Positions 39,433 to 48,220 of a DNA stretch of 64,000 nucleotides are shown in pieces. The notes beneath the pieces are model-generated. The model saw nothing but the letters and a program-made list of their open reading frames with translations, made no database searches and had not been told where the DNA came from. Positions within the stretch are counted from its first letter, which is position 1. Every line of letters starts with the position of its first letter. The position numbers and the translations under genes were made by a program. This stretch comes from Shinella sp. CPCC 101442 (GTDB lineage: Bacteria; Pseudomonadota; Alphaproteobacteria; Rhizobiales; Rhizobiaceae): assembly GCF_024704725.1 (NCBI RefSeq), contig NZ_JALIQS010000007.1:124001-188000 (forward strand), read 5' to 3'.

Positions 39433-39747
39433 TCAGGCGGCTGGGGCCGTCGCAGTCAGGCCGGTGTAACCGGCGGCATAGGGGATCGAAGGACCTTCGG
39501 CGCGGATGCGCTCGCGCATACGCAGCGGCCGCAGAACACCATCTATTTCTTCAACGTCCACGACGTTGACGTCAACCACCTTGTTGTCGGCGAAGGCCTG
39601 CTTGCCGGTGGTTTCCAGCGCATCGACGGCTTCCTTGTGGCGCGCGACGAAGGCGGCCTGCAAGGATTCGTTCCAGGTGCCGGCGGCATCCAGCCAGACG
39701 GAAATGCCGTCGGAAAGGCGGTTGGCTGTCAGAACCTTGTCGGCCAT
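39433..39747 (-). CDS. DUF2849 family protein of the sulfite reduction cluster
   Basis: A 104-residue protein opening MADKVLTANRLSDGISVWLD, the DUF2849 signature. It contains an acidic VVDVNVVDVEEIDGVLRPL segment. The family is confined to alphaproteobacterial cysG-cysI loci as far as I know and has no assigned reaction. It starts one base after the cysG stop region and ends 10 bases before cysI, so it is firmly inside the operon. Confidence 0.85.
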   Translation of the reverse strand: MADKVLTANRLSDGISVWLDAAGTWNESLQAAFVARHKEAVDALETTGKQAFADNKVVDVNVVDVEEIDGVLRPLRMRERIRAEGPSIPYAAGYTGLTATAPAA

Positions 39748-39748
39748 G

Positions 39749-41188
39749 TCATGCTCCCAATGCTGCTGTGTCGCGAACCGTCTGCCTGATGGCAAGCGGT
39801 TCGGAATGTTCGAAATTGGCGCCCGCAACGGCGTCGCCGATGATAACCATGACCGGGCCGGACAGTTCGTCGCGATGCTCGAGCCCCGGCAGATCCTTGA
39901 GCGTGCCGTGCAGCAGGCGCTTTTCGCGGCGGCTGGCATTTTCCACCACGGCGACGGTCGTTTCGTCGGGCAGGCCGGCTTCCATCAGCCTTGCTGCGAC
40001 GGAAGCAGCGACCGAGCGGCCCATATAAACGGCAACGGTGGCACCGGAAATCGCAAGACGCGCCCAATCCGGCAGGACGGAACCCGTCAGGTCGTGGCCC
40101 GTCGTGAAAACGAGCGAGGAGGCAACGCCGCGCAGCGTCAGCGGCAGTTCGAAATCGGCGGCGGCGGCAAAGGCGGAGGTGATGCCCGGCACGATCTCGT
40201 AGGTTACGCCCGCCTGGCGGAGTGCCGCCATTTCCTCGCCCGCGCGGCCGTAGACAAGGGGATCGCCGGACTTGAGGCGTACGACGCGCTTTCCCGCCTT
40301 GCCGAGTTCGACGAGCAAGTCGTTGATCTCTTCCTGGGACTTGGAGTGACAGCCCTTGCGCTTGCCGACGGACAGGCGCTCGGCATCGCGGCGGCCCATG
40401 TCGACGATCGCCTGCGGCACCAGCGCATCGAAAACGATGACATCGGCCTCCATCATCACCCGCTGGGCGCGCAGCGTCAGCAGGTCTTCGGCACCCGGGC
40501 CGGCGCCAACCAGCCAGACATGGCCGGCGGCCTTGCCCTGCGAATTCAAAAGCGTGTTGGCCGAGCGGCGCGCCAGTTCGATATCGCCGTTGTTGACGGC
40601 ATCGGCGACAGCGCCCTGGAAGAAGCGGCGCCAGAAGACGCGGCGGGTGACACCGCGCGGCAGAATGCGATCGACCGCGTCGCGGTAGCCGTTGGCAAGG
40701 CTGGCGAGACGGCCAAGCGACGGCGACAGGATCTGATCGACCTGCGCGCGAATCATCTGGGCCAGCACCGGGCCGGCGCCCTCCGTGCCGATGGCGACGG
40801 CGACCGGCGCGCGGTTGACGAGGGCCGGCGTGAAGAAGTCGCAGTGGTCGGGCTGGTCAACGGCGTTGACGGGGATGCGCAGCTTACGGGCAGCGGCGGA
40901 GATCGCGCGATCTGCAACTGCATCGCCCGTTGCGGCAAAAACCAGGGTGGCGTCGGCGATCGCATCCTCGGAAAACGGCGCGCGGACAAGCTCCAGCCCC
41001 TTGTCGGCGATGAAACGGGCGAAATCGGCCTCCGGCGCTTCAGCGAGAACAACGATCCGGGCATCCGTGTTGAACAGCAGGCGGGCCTTTGCAAAAGCCT
41101 CCTCCCCTTCGCCCACGACAACGACAATCCTGCCGCTGACGCGGAAGAACGCCGGGAATGTCGAAAGCTTCTGGTTTGCTGCGCTCAT
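39749..41188 (-). CDS. cysG: Siroheme synthase, trifunctional
   Basis: CysG converts uroporphyrinogen III to siroheme. The 479-residue protein joins a precorrin-2 dehydrogenase/ferrochelatase domain (about 1-210, IVVVVGEGEEAFAKARLL) to uroporphyrinogen III methyltransferase (about 220-465). The latter shows VWLVGAGPGAEDLLTLRA, RLKSGDPLVYGRAGEE and EIVPGITSAFAAAA. It supplies the cofactor of CysI, two genes downstream. The ATG at 41188 is chosen because the upstream frame shows no family similarity. It is divergent from the deaminase gene. Confidence 0.96.
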   Translation of the reverse strand: MSAANQKLSTFPAFFRVSGRIVVVVGEGEEAFAKARLLFNTDARIVVLAEAPEADFARFIADKGLELVRAPFSEDAIADATLVFAATGDAVADRAISAAARKLRIPVNAVDQPDHCDFFTPALVNRAPVAVAIGTEGAGPVLAQMIRAQVDQILSPSLGRLASLANGYRDAVDRILPRGVTRRVFWRRFFQGAVADAVNNGDIELARRSANTLLNSQGKAAGHVWLVGAGPGAEDLLTLRAQRVMMEADVIVFDALVPQAIVDMGRRDAERLSVGKRKGCHSKSQEEINDLLVELGKAGKRVVRLKSGDPLVYGRAGEEMAALRQAGVTYEIVPGITSAFAAAADFELPLTLRGVASSLVFTTGHDLTGSVLPDWARLAISGATVAVYMGRSVAASVAARLMEAGLPDETTVAVVENASRREKRLLHGTLKDLPGLEHRDELSGPVMVIIGDAVAGANFEHSEPLAIRQTVRDTAALGA

Positions 41189-41361
41189 GGTTCGGTCCGA
41201 TTGAAGTGTGCGCACTATCGCGAAAAACACCTGGAAACAAAAGAAACAGAAATTCCAATGGTCATGGAGGGGCGTATTGTTTTGCTCTGTGACCTCGCAT
41301 TTTGAGCATAAGTCACCGGCCACACTTGCCTGCCCGCCCGAGCGCCCGTTAAGGATGCCGC

Positions 41362-41973
41362 ATGATGCCAACAGGGAACCCCGCCATGGACCAGGCCGCG
41401 CTTGCCAAACGTCTGCTCGACGTGATGGAATTCGATATTCTGCCACTAACCCAAAAGGGTGTCGCCTCCGGCAACAAGATCTTCGGCGCGGCGATTCTCA
41501 ACAAGTCGGACCTCTCGCTCGTTCTCGCGGAAACCAACAACGAGACGGAAAATCCGCTCTGGCATGGTGAAATTCACACGCTGAAGCGTCTCTACGAGCG
41601 CGTGGAGAAGCCAAACACCAGGGACTACGTGTTCCTGTCGACGCATGAGCCCTGCTCCATGTGCCTTTCCGCCATTACCTGGGCCGGCTTCGACAATTTC
41701 TACTATTTCTTCAGCCATGAAGATTCGCGCGACAGCTTCGCCATCCCGCACGACCTGCGGATCCTCAAGGAAGTGTTCCGGCTCGATCCCGGCGGCTATG
41801 CGAAGACCAACGCCTTCTGGCACTCCGCCGCCATCGCCGACCTGATCGCCACCGCCGACGAAGCCGCCAAAACGGACCTCAAGAAGCAGGACGCCGCAAT
41901 CCGCGCCGCCTATGATGCGCTGTCGGAAAGCTATCAGGCCGGCAAGACAGACAACAACATTCCGCTGAACTGA
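41362..41973 (+). CDS. Nucleoside deaminase (cytidine/deoxycytidylate deaminase superfamily)
   Basis: A 203-residue zinc deaminase. The motif HGEIHTL (about 69-75) supplies the zinc His and catalytic Glu, and PCSMC (about 96-100) supplies the two Cys. The protein is longer than TadA and lacks its tRNA-binding features, so a free base or nucleoside is more likely the substrate, as in other rhizobial deaminases of this length. Two starts are possible (41362 and 41386). It lies 8 bases upstream of mazG on the same strand, hinting at a shared nucleotide-cleansing role. Confidence 0.87.
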   Translation: MMPTGNPAMDQAALAKRLLDVMEFDILPLTQKGVASGNKIFGAAILNKSDLSLVLAETNNETENPLWHGEIHTLKRLYERVEKPNTRDYVFLSTHEPCSMCLSAITWAGFDNFYYFFSHEDSRDSFAIPHDLRILKEVFRLDPGGYAKTNAFWHSAAIADLIATADEAAKTDLKKQDAAIRAAYDALSESYQAGKTDNNIPLN

Positions 41974-41981
41974 GAAGAACC

Positions 41982-42833
41982 ATGCAGCCGAGCCGCGACA
42001 TCGAGCGCCTGATCGACATCATGGCGGCCCTGCGCCAGCCGGAAACCGGCTGCCCGTGGGACATCGTCCAGACCTTCGAGACGATCAAGCCCTACACGAT
42101 CGAGGAGGCCTATGAGGTTGCCGATGCGATCGAGCGCAACGACATGGACGACCTCTGCGAGGAGCTTGGCGATCTCCTCCTGCAAGTGGTCTTCCATGCG
42201 CGTATGGCGCAAGAGCTTGGTGCGTTCGATTTCGGCAATGTCGTCGAGGCCGTCACGCGCAAAATGATCCGACGCCACCCGCATGTTTTCGCGCGCTCGG
42301 AGGCGGATACGCCGGGCGCGGTGAAGCTGCAATGGGACGCGATCAAGCAGGCGGAGAAACGCGAGCGCAAGGAACGACGCACGAAACGCGGTCTGCCGGA
42401 AGATCCGCTGCGCGGCCATCTCGGCTCGGTACAGCGCTCTTTCCCCGCTCTTGTCGAAGCACTGAAGCTTCAGGAGCGGGCGGCGACGGTCGGCTTCGAC
42501 TGGTCGGAGCCCGCACCGATCCTCGACAAGATCGAGGAGGAAGTCGGTGAATTGCGTGAAGCGCTGCGCGATGGAGACCAGAAGGCCGTGGCCGACGAAC
42601 TCGGCGACCTGATCTTCGCGCTGGTCAATATCGGCCGCCATGTCGGCGCCGATCCGGAAATGGCGCTGCGCGGCACGAACACGAAATTCCGCAACCGCTT
42701 CTCGCATATCGAGGACAGTCTCGCCGCCAGTGGCGAAAGCCTCGAAGCCGCGACGCTGGAGCGCATGGAAGAGCTGTGGCAGGCCGCAAAGCAGATCGAG
42801 CGCAGCCTGCATAACGTTACGTCAGAGAGCTGA
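41982..42833 (+). CDS. mazG: Nucleoside triphosphate pyrophosphohydrolase
   Basis: MazG hydrolyses NTPs, including aberrant ones, to NMPs and pyrophosphate. The 283-residue protein has the tandem MazG domains of the long form. The first has CPWDIVQTFETIKPYTIEEAYEV and EELGDLLLQVVFHA; the second has EEVGELREAL and ADELGDLIFALVNIGRH. The metal-binding EExxD patterns are intact in both. It ends inside a perfect palindrome shared with the end of hflX. Confidence 0.96.
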   Translation: MQPSRDIERLIDIMAALRQPETGCPWDIVQTFETIKPYTIEEAYEVADAIERNDMDDLCEELGDLLLQVVFHARMAQELGAFDFGNVVEAVTRKMIRRHPHVFARSEADTPGAVKLQWDAIKQAEKRERKERRTKRGLPEDPLRGHLGSVQRSFPALVEALKLQERAATVGFDWSEPAPILDKIEEEVGELREALRDGDQKAVADELGDLIFALVNIGRHVGADPEMALRGTNTKFRNRFSHIEDSLAASGESLEAATLERMEELWQAAKQIERSLHNVTSES

Positions 42834-42842
42834 CGTAACGTT
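42813..42842. terminator. Perfect palindrome spanning the convergent mazG and hflX stops
   Basis: Two 13-base arms, AACGTTACGTCAG at 42813-42825 and its exact reverse complement at 42830-42842, enclose AGAG. The right arm contains the mazG TGA and reaches into the hflX TAA. There is no T run on either side, so a stable RNA hairpin or a protein site is possible besides a terminator. Confidence 0.6.
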
Positions 42843-44160
42843 AGCGTTCCCATTCCTCGCGCATCGGCTTGCCGCCGATGCCGAGGCGGCGATCGAGTTC
42901 GGCGGCTTCGGTTTCCGTCAGCCGCAGTTCCAGTCGCACATTACCGTCTTCCATATCCTCGCGGACATCGACGATCGAATGATCGTAGATCCACGGCAGG
43001 AGCTGGAGCTGCATGACGGGCACGACGATGTCACGATCGACGAGCACGCCGGACAGGCGCTGGTTGATTTCGGACAGCAGCGTATCGACACCCTCGCCCG
43101 AAGTCGCGGATACGGCGACGACGTTCGGCTGCGTTTCGGCCTTCTGAACCAGCGCGTCACGCGCCTCGGGCTCCAGCCGGTCGATCTTGTTCCAGACTTC
43201 GATGATGCGTTCGGCACCGTCCTTCTCGTCGATGCCGAGATCGGTGAGGATGCGCAGCACGTCCGACGACTGCGCACCGTTGTCCGGGTCGGACATGTCA
43301 CGCACGTGAAGAACGAGGTCGGCTTCCAGAACCTCTTCCAGCGTCGCGCGGAAGGCGGCGACGAGGTGGGTCGGCAGGTCGGAGATGAAGCCCACGGTGT
43401 CGGACAGGATGACGGTGCGGCCCTGCGGCAGCTTCATGCGGCGCAGCGTCGGATCGAGCGTGGCGAAGAGCATGTCTTCCGCCAGCACGCCCGCGCCGGT
43501 GATGCGGTTGAACAGCGTCGACTTGCCGGCATTGGTGTAGCCGACGAGCGCCACGATCGGGTGCGGCACCTTCTTGCGCTTGGAGCGGTGCAACTGGCGG
43601 GTACGGCGAACCTGCTCCAGCTCGCGCTCCAGCTTGACGATCTTATCCTGCAAAAGCCGGCGGTCGGCCTCGATCTGCGTTTCGCCGGGACCGCCCATGA
43701 AGCCCGCGCCACCGCGCTGGCGTTCAAGGTGGGTCCAGCTGCGCACGAGTCGGCCCTTCTGGTAGTTCAGATGCGCCAGTTCGACCTGCAGCGTGCCTTC
43801 CTTGGTGGAGGCGCGGCGGCCGAAGATTTCGAGAATGAGGCCGGTGCGGTCGATGACCTTGGCGTTCCATTCCTTCTCGAGATTACGCTGCTGCACCGGC
43901 GTCAGCGGGTGATCGACAATGACGAGACCGGCATCGTTGGCGTCGAGCGCCGCCTTGATTTCCTCGATCTTGCCGGTTCCAAGCAGCGTGCCGGGCTTCG
44001 GCTGGCTGACGGGCACGAGCATCGAGGAAACAATGGTGAGGTCGATGGCGCGCGCGAGACCGACAGCCTCTTCGAGGCGGGCCTCGTCGGAGCGCGTCAC
44101 AACGGTCGGATCCGGCTTCGTGCGCCCCTTCAGGACGGGAGCGATAACGACAGCGCGCAT
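42841..44160 (-). CDS. hflX: GTPase HflX
   Basis: HflX is a ribosome-associated GTPase that rescues stalled or heat-damaged ribosomes. The 439-residue protein has the HflX N-terminal domain (LLGTGKIEEIK, DHPLTPVQQRNLEK) and the GGPGETQIEADRR linker. The G domain carries G1 GYTNAGKSTLFN, DTVGFISDLP and NKID. The ATG at 44160 is used, but the same frame stays open upstream with charged codons up to an ATT near 44220, so a rare-start N-terminal extension cannot be excluded. It follows hfq, the standard order in proteobacteria. Confidence 0.95.
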   Translation of the reverse strand: MRAVVIAPVLKGRTKPDPTVVTRSDEARLEEAVGLARAIDLTIVSSMLVPVSQPKPGTLLGTGKIEEIKAALDANDAGLVIVDHPLTPVQQRNLEKEWNAKVIDRTGLILEIFGRRASTKEGTLQVELAHLNYQKGRLVRSWTHLERQRGGAGFMGGPGETQIEADRRLLQDKIVKLERELEQVRRTRQLHRSKRKKVPHPIVALVGYTNAGKSTLFNRITGAGVLAEDMLFATLDPTLRRMKLPQGRTVILSDTVGFISDLPTHLVAAFRATLEEVLEADLVLHVRDMSDPDNGAQSSDVLRILTDLGIDEKDGAERIIEVWNKIDRLEPEARDALVQKAETQPNVVAVSATSGEGVDTLLSEINQRLSGVLVDRDIVVPVMQLQLLPWIYDHSIVDVREDMEDGNVRLELRLTETEAAELDRRLGIGGKPMREEWER

Positions 44161-44237
44161 GTCGTCCCGGCGTTTTTCGACGTCCGGGACGATGGAATCC
44201 TTGGATGAATCAGATTTTTTAATGGTCTTGGATCCTG

Positions 44238-44480
44238 TCAGGAGCCGCTTTCCTCGGTCTCGAACATCTGCAGCGGCTGGCCGGGCATGATGGTGGAGAT
44301 CGCGTGCTTGTACACGAGCTGCGAGTGACCGTCGCGACGGAGCAGCACGCAGAAATTGTCGAAGGAAGTGACAACCCCGGTCAGCTTGACCCCGTTGATG
44401 AGAAAGATCGTGAGAGAAATCTTTTGCTTGCGAACGGTATTAAGAAAAAGATCCTGCAGGTTCTGAGAACGTTCCGCCAT
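44238..44480 (-). CDS. hfq: RNA chaperone Hfq
   Basis: Hfq forms a hexameric ring that pairs small RNAs with mRNAs. The 80-residue protein has the Sm1 and Sm2 motifs ([34 protein letters not shown], and YKHAISTI). The short tail is usual for alphaproteobacteria. The ATG at 44480 gives the family's [10 protein letters not shown] start. It precedes hflX. Confidence 0.98.
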   Translation of the reverse strand: MAERSQNLQDLFLNTVRKQKISLTIFLINGVKLTGVVTSFDNFCVLLRRDGHSQLVYKHAISTIMPGQPLQMFETEESGS

Positions 44481-44578
44481 CGCGCCGCTTCTTTCTGATT
44501 GCCGGCCCTTCAGACCGGTTGAATGAAATAAATTGCCCCCGGGCCCGACAGCAAAGTGCCGGACCGTCGATTTTGGTA

Positions 44579-45442
44579 TCAAATCACGGTCTTCTCCGCA
44601 ACGGCGAAAAAAGCATCCCTGATTTTCTGCGCCGTCATGCCGGGATGGCCATTGGCGATGGTATGCCCGTCGATGGACACGACCGGGAGGCAGATGGTCG
44701 TGGCCCCGGTGATGAAAACCTCGCGCGCTTCAAGCATTTCCGCAACCGAAAAGCGTCGTTCTTCCACCGGAATTCCGAGTCTGCCCGCCACATCCAACAC
44801 CGTGGTGCGGGTGATGCCGTTCAGGATCGCGTGGTCAGCCATGCGCGTCACCAGCGTTCCGGTCTTGTCGACGATCCACAGGTTCGTAGCACCACCTTCG
44901 GTGACGTTACCGTCCGCATCGACGAAAATCGCCTCCTGCGCACCCGCGTCCTTCGCCTGCTGGCGAGCCAGCACATTCGGAAGCAGACCTACCGTCTTGA
45001 TATCCACCCTGCCCCAGCGGTTGTCCGCGACGGTCGCCGCCTTGATGCCGGCAGCATATTTCGCCGCGTTCACCGCCGGGTTCAGGTTCTTTGCGGTGAC
45101 GATGAGGGAGGCCCGCACCTCCGGTGACGGGAACACATGGTCGCGCCGGGCGACGCCGCGCGACACCTGGAGATAGACCATCCCGTTGACGACCCGGTTG
45201 CGGCGCAGAACCTCGCGCATGATTGCCGTCATCGCGGCGCGCGGCATGGGTGTGCGGATGCGGATTTCAGCGAGCGAGTGATCGAGCCGGTCGAGATGGC
45301 GCGTCAGGTCGATGACAAAACCCTTCTGCACCTGGCAGACCTCGTAGACCGCGTCGGCGAAGACGAGGCCGCGATCCTCGATGGACACCGCAGCATCGGC
45401 ATGGCGGACATAACGACCGTTGACATAGGCAAAGCGCGGCAT
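44579..45442 (-). CDS. D-amino-acid aminotransferase (PLP fold type IV)
   Basis: A 287-residue class IV aminotransferase. [26 protein letters not shown] opens the fold, the PLP-binding Lys lies in [15 protein letters not shown], and [14 protein letters not shown] carries the conserved Glu and the phosphate-binding Thr/Asn. Length and pattern fit D-alanine aminotransferase better than the longer branched-chain enzymes, but substrate assignment is inference. It lies between trkA and hfq, an arrangement I recall from rhizobia. Confidence 0.88.
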   Translation of the reverse strand: MPRFAYVNGRYVRHADAAVSIEDRGLVFADAVYEVCQVQKGFVIDLTRHLDRLDHSLAEIRIRTPMPRAAMTAIMREVLRRNRVVNGMVYLQVSRGVARRDHVFPSPEVRASLIVTAKNLNPAVNAAKYAAGIKAATVADNRWGRVDIKTVGLLPNVLARQQAKDAGAQEAIFVDADGNVTEGGATNLWIVDKTGTLVTRMADHAILNGITRTTVLDVAGRLGIPVEERRFSVAEMLEAREVFITGATTICLPVVSIDGHTIANGHPGMTAQKIRDAFFAVAEKTVI

Positions 45443-45449
45443 GACGATC

Positions 45450-46826
45450 CTAGAAGTACTGAATGCTGACGCGGAAAAGCTGCTCGACATGGCGCACGGC
45501 CGCCGCCGCCGCAAAGAGCACCACCCGGTCCTTCGCCTTGATTTTGGTATTGCCGTCCGGCCGGATCACTGTCTTGTCGCGGTAAATCGCGCCGATGCGA
45601 ATGCCGGGTGGCAGCTCGATTTCACGCAGCGGCTTGCCCACGAGCGGCGACGTCTCCAGCGCCTCGGCCTCGATCACTTCGGCCGAGCCCTTCTGCACCG
45701 CATAGACGGAGCGGATGCGCCCCTTTCGCACATGCTGCAGGATGCCGGAAATCGTCACGGCGCGCGGATTGATGCTTGCGTCGATGCCGAGCGTCTTGGT
45801 GAAATCCTGGTAGCTCGGATCGTTGATCAACACGAGGTTCTGCTTGCATCCGAGGCGCTTGGCCATGACGCTGCCCAGAATGTTGATCTGGTCGTTGTTG
45901 GTCAGCGCGACGATGAGGTCGGCATCCTGAATATCGGCTTGCAGGAGCATTTTCTGGTCGAGCGCCGAGCCATGCAGGACGACGGCGTTGCGCAGCTTGT
46001 CCGCCACCGCCACGGCCCGCTCCCGGTCGTTCTCGATGATTTTCAACCGGGTCTTCGGCTGGTAGTCCTCGATGGCCTTGGCAACGAAGTAACCGATATT
46101 GCCGCCACCGGCGATGACGATACGCGCCGCCTCCTGCTCTTCGTGGCCAAAGAGGGCGAGCGTGCGCCGCACATGCCCCTTGTCGCAGACCACATAGGCA
46201 AGGTCGCCGGAATGCAGTTGATCGGAAGAATTCGGTACGGAAAGCTTGCCGTTGGAAAAGATGCCCGTGACGGTCGCGTTGAGGTCCGGAAAGAGTTCGC
46301 TGAGCTGCTTCAGCGGGGTCTCGACGACGGGGCAGTCCTCCATGCACTCGATCGCCACCATGACGATGCGGTCCTCGGCAAAGCGCACGACATCCGTGGC
46401 GCCCGGGAAAGAAATGCGGCGCAACACCATCTTGCCCACCTCCACCTCCGGCGAGATGGTGACGTCGATCGGCATGTTTTCGCGCGAAAACAGGTCGGAA
46501 TATTCCGGTGCCAGATAGCTCTGCGCACGGATGCGGGCGATCTTGGTCGGCACGTTGAACAGCGAATGGGCCACCTGGCAGGCGACCATGTTGATCTCGT
46601 CGAACAGCGTCACGGCGATCAGCATATCCGCCTGGTCCGCGCCGGCCTTCGCCAGCACCTCCGGATGCGCGCCATGGCCGACGATGCCGCTGACGTCGAG
46701 CGTCTCGGTGATGGCCGATATCAGCGACGGCTGCGTGTCGATGACGGAAACGTCGTTACCCTCTTCCGACAACCGCTCCGCAATACCGTAGCCGACGCGT
46801 CCCGCGCCGCAGATGATGACCTTCAT
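45450..46826 (-). CDS. trkA: Trk system potassium transport regulatory protein TrkA
   Basis: TrkA is the NAD(H)/ATP-binding peripheral subunit that gates Trk potassium channels. The 458-residue protein has two RCK modules: one opens KVIICGAGRVGYGIAERL, the other IVIAGGGNIGYFVAKAI (about 232), each followed by a TrkA_C domain. The membrane subunit TrkH is not in the window. The gene lies 29 bases after ntrX and is probably co-transcribed with it. Confidence 0.97.
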   Translation of the reverse strand: MKVIICGAGRVGYGIAERLSEEGNDVSVIDTQPSLISAITETLDVSGIVGHGAHPEVLAKAGADQADMLIAVTLFDEINMVACQVAHSLFNVPTKIARIRAQSYLAPEYSDLFSRENMPIDVTISPEVEVGKMVLRRISFPGATDVVRFAEDRIVMVAIECMEDCPVVETPLKQLSELFPDLNATVTGIFSNGKLSVPNSSDQLHSGDLAYVVCDKGHVRRTLALFGHEEQEAARIVIAGGGNIGYFVAKAIEDYQPKTRLKIIENDRERAVAVADKLRNAVVLHGSALDQKMLLQADIQDADLIVALTNNDQINILGSVMAKRLGCKQNLVLINDPSYQDFTKTLGIDASINPRAVTISGILQHVRKGRIRSVYAVQKGSAEVIEAEALETSPLVGKPLREIELPPGIRIGAIYRDKTVIRPDGNTKIKAKDRVVLFAAAAAVRHVEQLFRVSIQYF

Positions 46827-46855
46827 GCCGCAGAATCCCTCAGTCCCCTGGCGCC

Positions 46856-48220
46856 TTATACGCCAAGCGACTTCAGTTTGCGATGGAGCGCGGAGCGCTC
46901 CATGCCGACAAATTCGGCCGTGCGGGAAATGTTGCCGCCGAAGCGGTTGATCTGGGCGATGAGATAATCGCGCTCGAACATTTCGCGCGCCTCGCGCAGC
47001 GGCAGCGTCATGATGTGCTGGTCGCCCTGCGTCGAGATCTTCGGCAGCATGTCGCCCACTTCCGTCGGCAGCATGTCGGCGGTGATCGCCGTATCCGGAC
47101 CGTCGCTGCGAGCGAGAATCATCAGGCGCTCGATATTGTTGCGCAGCTGGCGGATGTTGCCCGGCCAGTCATGCGCCTGCAGCACGGCCAACGCGTCATC
47201 GCCGATTTTTCGCGCGCGAATACCCGCCTGTTCGCTGACCTGGCGCATGAACATGTCGACGAGGAACGGAATGTCCTCACGCCGTTCGGCAAGCGGCGGC
47301 ACGCGAACCGGCACCACGGCGAGACGATGGTAGAGGTCTTCCCTGAACCCGCCCTCGGCGATCAGGCTTTCGAGATTGTAGGCAGTCGAGGAAATGATGC
47401 GCACATCCACCTTCACCCGCTTGGAGCCGCCAACCCGCTCGAACTGTTGATCCACGAGCACGCGGAGAATCTTGTTCTGTGTCTCGCGCGGCATTTCGCC
47501 GATCTCGTCGAGATAGAGGATACCGCCATGGGCCTCCTCCAGCGCGCCTGTGCGGCGGGGCTGGCCGGGCGTGCCCTCCGTGCCGAACAGCGCGACTTCC
47601 ATGCGCTCGGGTGTGATCGCCGCCGCGTTCAGCACCACGAACGGGCCGCCCGATCGCGTCGACTTGCGATGGATCATACGCGCCACCAGCTCCTTGCCGG
47701 AACCGGAGGGGCCGAGGATCATGATGCGGCTGTTGGTCGGCGAGACCTTGTCGATGTTCTGGCGCAGCTGCGAAACGGCGACCGACGTGCCGATCAGCTC
47801 CGCCGGATCGCCCGACCGCTTCTTCAGCTCCGTCACTTCGCGGCGCAGCTTGGAGTTTTCCAGCGCCCGCTCGGCGATGAGAATCAGCCGGTCCGCCTTG
47901 AACGGCTTCTCGATGAAATCATAGGCGCCGCGACGGATCGCCGAAACGGCCGTCTCGATATTACCGTGGCCGGAAATCATCACGACCGGCAGATCGGGGT
48001 AGCGGCTCTTGATCTCGTCGAGCAGCGCAAGCCCGTCGAGCTTGCTGCCCTGCATCCAGATATCGAGGAAGACGAGGCGCGGTACACGGTCGCTGATCGC
48101 CGCAAGCGCGCTGTCGCTGTCATAGGCGGTGCGCGTCTCGTGCCCTTCGTCAGACAGGATGCCGGAGACGATTTCGCGGATGTCCTCTTCGTCGTCCACT
48201 ACGAGAATATCAGACGCCAT
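46856..48220 (-). CDS. ntrX: Nitrogen assimilation response regulator NtrX
   Basis: The response regulator of the NtrYX pair, linked to nitrogen, redox and envelope control in alphaproteobacteria. The 454-residue protein has a receiver domain with phospho-acceptor Asp53, an AAA+ domain with Walker A GPSGSGKE (170-177), and a Fis-type helix-turn-helix at the end (ISRTAEFVGMERSALHRKLKSLG). The sigma-54 contact loop GAFTGA is missing: residues 211-226 read LFGTEGTPGQPRRTGA. This is known for NtrX and implies it does not activate sigma-54 in the NtrC manner. It overlaps ntrY by 11 bases. Confidence 0.97.
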   Translation of the reverse strand: MASDILVVDDEEDIREIVSGILSDEGHETRTAYDSDSALAAISDRVPRLVFLDIWMQGSKLDGLALLDEIKSRYPDLPVVMISGHGNIETAVSAIRRGAYDFIEKPFKADRLILIAERALENSKLRREVTELKKRSGDPAELIGTSVAVSQLRQNIDKVSPTNSRIMILGPSGSGKELVARMIHRKSTRSGGPFVVLNAAAITPERMEVALFGTEGTPGQPRRTGALEEAHGGILYLDEIGEMPRETQNKILRVLVDQQFERVGGSKRVKVDVRIISSTAYNLESLIAEGGFREDLYHRLAVVPVRVPPLAERREDIPFLVDMFMRQVSEQAGIRARKIGDDALAVLQAHDWPGNIRQLRNNIERLMILARSDGPDTAITADMLPTEVGDMLPKISTQGDQHIMTLPLREAREMFERDYLIAQINRFGGNISRTAEFVGMERSALHRKLKSLGV

